Below are positions 6,120-7,023 of a stretch of DNA of 7,023 bases, piece by piece. Each line of letters opens with the position of its first letter. Position 1 is the first letter of the stretch. Where the stretch lies: contig JALWUB010000154.1 of NCBI GenBank assembly GCA_026993275.1, forward strand, positions 1-7,023, written 5' to 3'. Source of the stretch: Robiginitomaculum sp. (GTDB taxonomy: Bacteria > Pseudomonadota > Alphaproteobacteria > Caulobacterales > Maricaulaceae). Below the pieces are notes generated by a model, which worked only from the letters and a program-made list of their open reading frames with translations, ran no database searches and was not told where the DNA came from. The translations under genes and the position numbers were made by a program.

Positions 6120-6782
6120 TCAGCCCCTTGATTTTTCGGCCAGTTTCATGCGCGCTTCGGCCAGCTTGGCCTTGATCTCGGCGCGGCGGCCTGCATCGGC
6201 GAGCGGGCGCGACGGGCGGGGCGGGGCGGCCAGGGCATGTTCCAGCGCCTTGATCGCCTCGTCATAGTGCTTCCGGCGCAGCAGAAAGTCGCCATAGAAA
6301 TAGTTCGCATCAATGCCGTCGGGATTGATCTCAAGGCCCTTGAGCAAATTGGCGCGCGCCTTTTTCTTGCTGCCAAAGCCGATGACGCCGCCCGGCACCT
6401 GGTAATAGAGCGAGCCAAGCGTGGTATAGGCCGAGCCGCCCAGCACCGTGCCGTCAATGGCGATGGCCTGTTCCAGTTCGCGTTTGGCCTGTTTGGCCAG
6501 GCCAAGGGCGCCCATGCCGCCCTTGATGCCCGCTTCGGTGCTCTTGATGATGGCGGACCAGACCAGCGGTTCGGCGCGGCCCGGATAGGCGGCGGTCAGC
6601 TTGTCCGCCTCATCGGCCAGCGCCGCCATTTGGGCAAGCTTCTGGTCGTGGTCCTTGACCTGGTAATTGATCACCGCCCATTGCGACTGCAAATGGCTGA
6701 TGCCGGCGCTGAGGTCATCGGCCGCCTGGGCAGGCAGAACGAAGAGCAGCGCGGCAGATATGGTCAGAAACAGGGTTTTCAT
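6120..6782 (-). CDS. Secreted TPR-like protein
   Basis: A 220-residue protein with a clear Sec signal peptide: MKTLFLTISAALLFVLPAQA, with likely cleavage after A20 (AQA before ADD). The mature part is helical and repeat-like: KLAQMAALADEADKLTAAYP (48-67), WSAIIKSTEAG (75-85), AKRELEQAIAIDG (99-111), AYTTLGSLYYQVPGGVIGFG (118-137), ARANLLKGLEINPDGIDANY (142-161) and HYDEAIKALEHAL (172-184). The last two have typical TPR spacing (A-x3-L-x2-A-L...P). The YYQVP-G-GFG...NPDGIDANYFYGDFL stretch is, as I recall, typical of a family of proteobacterial periplasmic TPR proteins without assigned function. I chose ATG 6782 because GGAG lies 7 bases upstream; ATGs at 6788 and 6803 fit the ribosome binding site less well and would spoil the signal peptide. 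It starts 17 bases after the dehydrogenase stop, so the two are probably cotranscribed. Likely a periplasmic protein-binding scaffold; the partner is unknown. Confidence 0.85.
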   Translation of the reverse strand: MKTLFLTISAALLFVLPAQAADDLSAGISHLQSQWAVINYQVKDHDQKLAQMAALADEADKLTAAYPGRAEPLVWSAIIKSTEAGIKGGMGALGLAKQAKRELEQAIAIDGTVLGGSAYTTLGSLYYQVPGGVIGFGSKKKARANLLKGLEINPDGIDANYFYGDFLLRRKHYDEAIKALEHALAAPPRPSRPLADAGRRAEIKAKLAEARMKLAEKSRG

Positions 6783-6799
6783 GGTCATGCTCCAGAGTG

Positions 6800-7023
6800 T
6801 CAAAGCTGATGTTGAAAGAGGTTGCGGGCAATGCGGTCATTGGCGGCGAGCGAGCCGTCAACAAGGCGCGGCAAGACCGCATTGACGCGCACGAAGAAGC
6901 TTTCCGGAAAGCCCAGATAAACGTCCTTCTTGCTGGCAATGATGGCCCGGACGATCTTTTTGGCGACCTGGTCCGGGTCATCCATGTTCATCCGCGTCAG
7001 TTCCGCATAGCGCATCACGGTTT
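6800..7023 (-). CDS. Short-chain dehydrogenase/reductase (C-terminal fragment)
   Basis: The frame is open across the right window edge and ends in TGA at 6802-6800; about 73 residues are visible. They read MRYAELTRMNMDDPDQVAKK, then IVRAIIASKKDV, then YLGFPESFFVRVNAVLPRL, then VDGSLAANDRIARNLFQHQL. The pattern of 'M-D-D-P-x-x-V-A-x-x-I' followed by 'x-Y-L-G-x-P-E-x-x-F-V-R-x-N-x-x-L-P-x-L-V-D' is characteristic of the C-terminus of classical SDR oxidoreductases with a membrane-leaning tail helix. The Rossmann nucleotide-binding motif and the YxxxK catalytic pair would lie outside the window, so cofactor and substrate cannot be judged. In-frame ATG/GTG codons near 7013-7018 are internal, not a start. 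The secreted TPR protein follows after 17 bases. Confidence 0.75.
   Translation of the reverse strand, partial: TVMRYAELTRMNMDDPDQVAKKIVRAIIASKKDVYLGFPESFFVRVNAVLPRLVDGSLAANDRIARNLFQHQL

Noticed and set aside
6104..6127. Overlapping short GC hairpins at the TPR gene stop as a terminator
   Set aside because: Stems are only 4 pairs (GGGG/CCCC and CCCG/CGGG), are mutually exclusive, overlap the stop codon, and have no following T-run.

Overview
The window is about 7 kb of GC-rich bacterial DNA in which every convincing gene lies on the minus strand, so transcription runs from high to low coordinates. Gene content (a soluble globin-coupled chemoreceptor, a five-gene glycan cassette with very tight overlaps) and GTCAYCCCGG-type intergenic palindromes suggest an alphaproteobacterium. 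That placement is inference from style and content, not a database match.

Layout in transcription order. (1) 7023-6783: the C-terminal end of a short-chain dehydrogenase/reductase, cut by the window edge. Seventeen bases later comes a secreted TPR-like protein (6782-6120) with a good Shine-Dalgarno. (2) A 176-base gap with an AT-rich patch, a 13-base palindrome and a weak CtrA-like pair, leading into a globin-coupled methyl-accepting chemotaxis protein (5943-4573). It has a soluble protoglobin heme sensor fused to a chemoreceptor signalling domain and no membrane segment. (3) A 439-base non-coding stretch (4572-4134). It holds a cluster of hairpins, including two copies of one palindromic unit in opposite orientation (BIME-like), and then an AT-rich block of palindromes and a direct repeat that may carry the promoter of the next operon. 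(4) A five-gene operon running off the left edge: GT4 glycosyltransferase (4133-2898), a second GT4 (2901-1687), a GT2 glycosyltransferase (1690-887), a DUF2334 polysaccharide-deacetylase-like protein (890-156), and the N-terminus of a probable membrane protein of the lysylphosphatidylglycerol-synthase/flippase-like type (159-1). All four junctions are the same 4-base ATGA stop/start overlap, a strong sign of translational coupling.

Taken together, the operon looks like a dedicated route to a cell-surface glycolipid or oligosaccharide: three glycosyl transfers, one possible deacetylation step, and a membrane protein. The product cannot be named from sequence alone. The chemoreceptor is probably an oxygen or redox-gas sensor for motility. 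I see no mobile element, CRISPR array, tRNA or rRNA. Nothing here clearly amounts to a new system; the most noteworthy items are the fully ATGA-coupled glycan operon and the paired inverted palindromic repeats.
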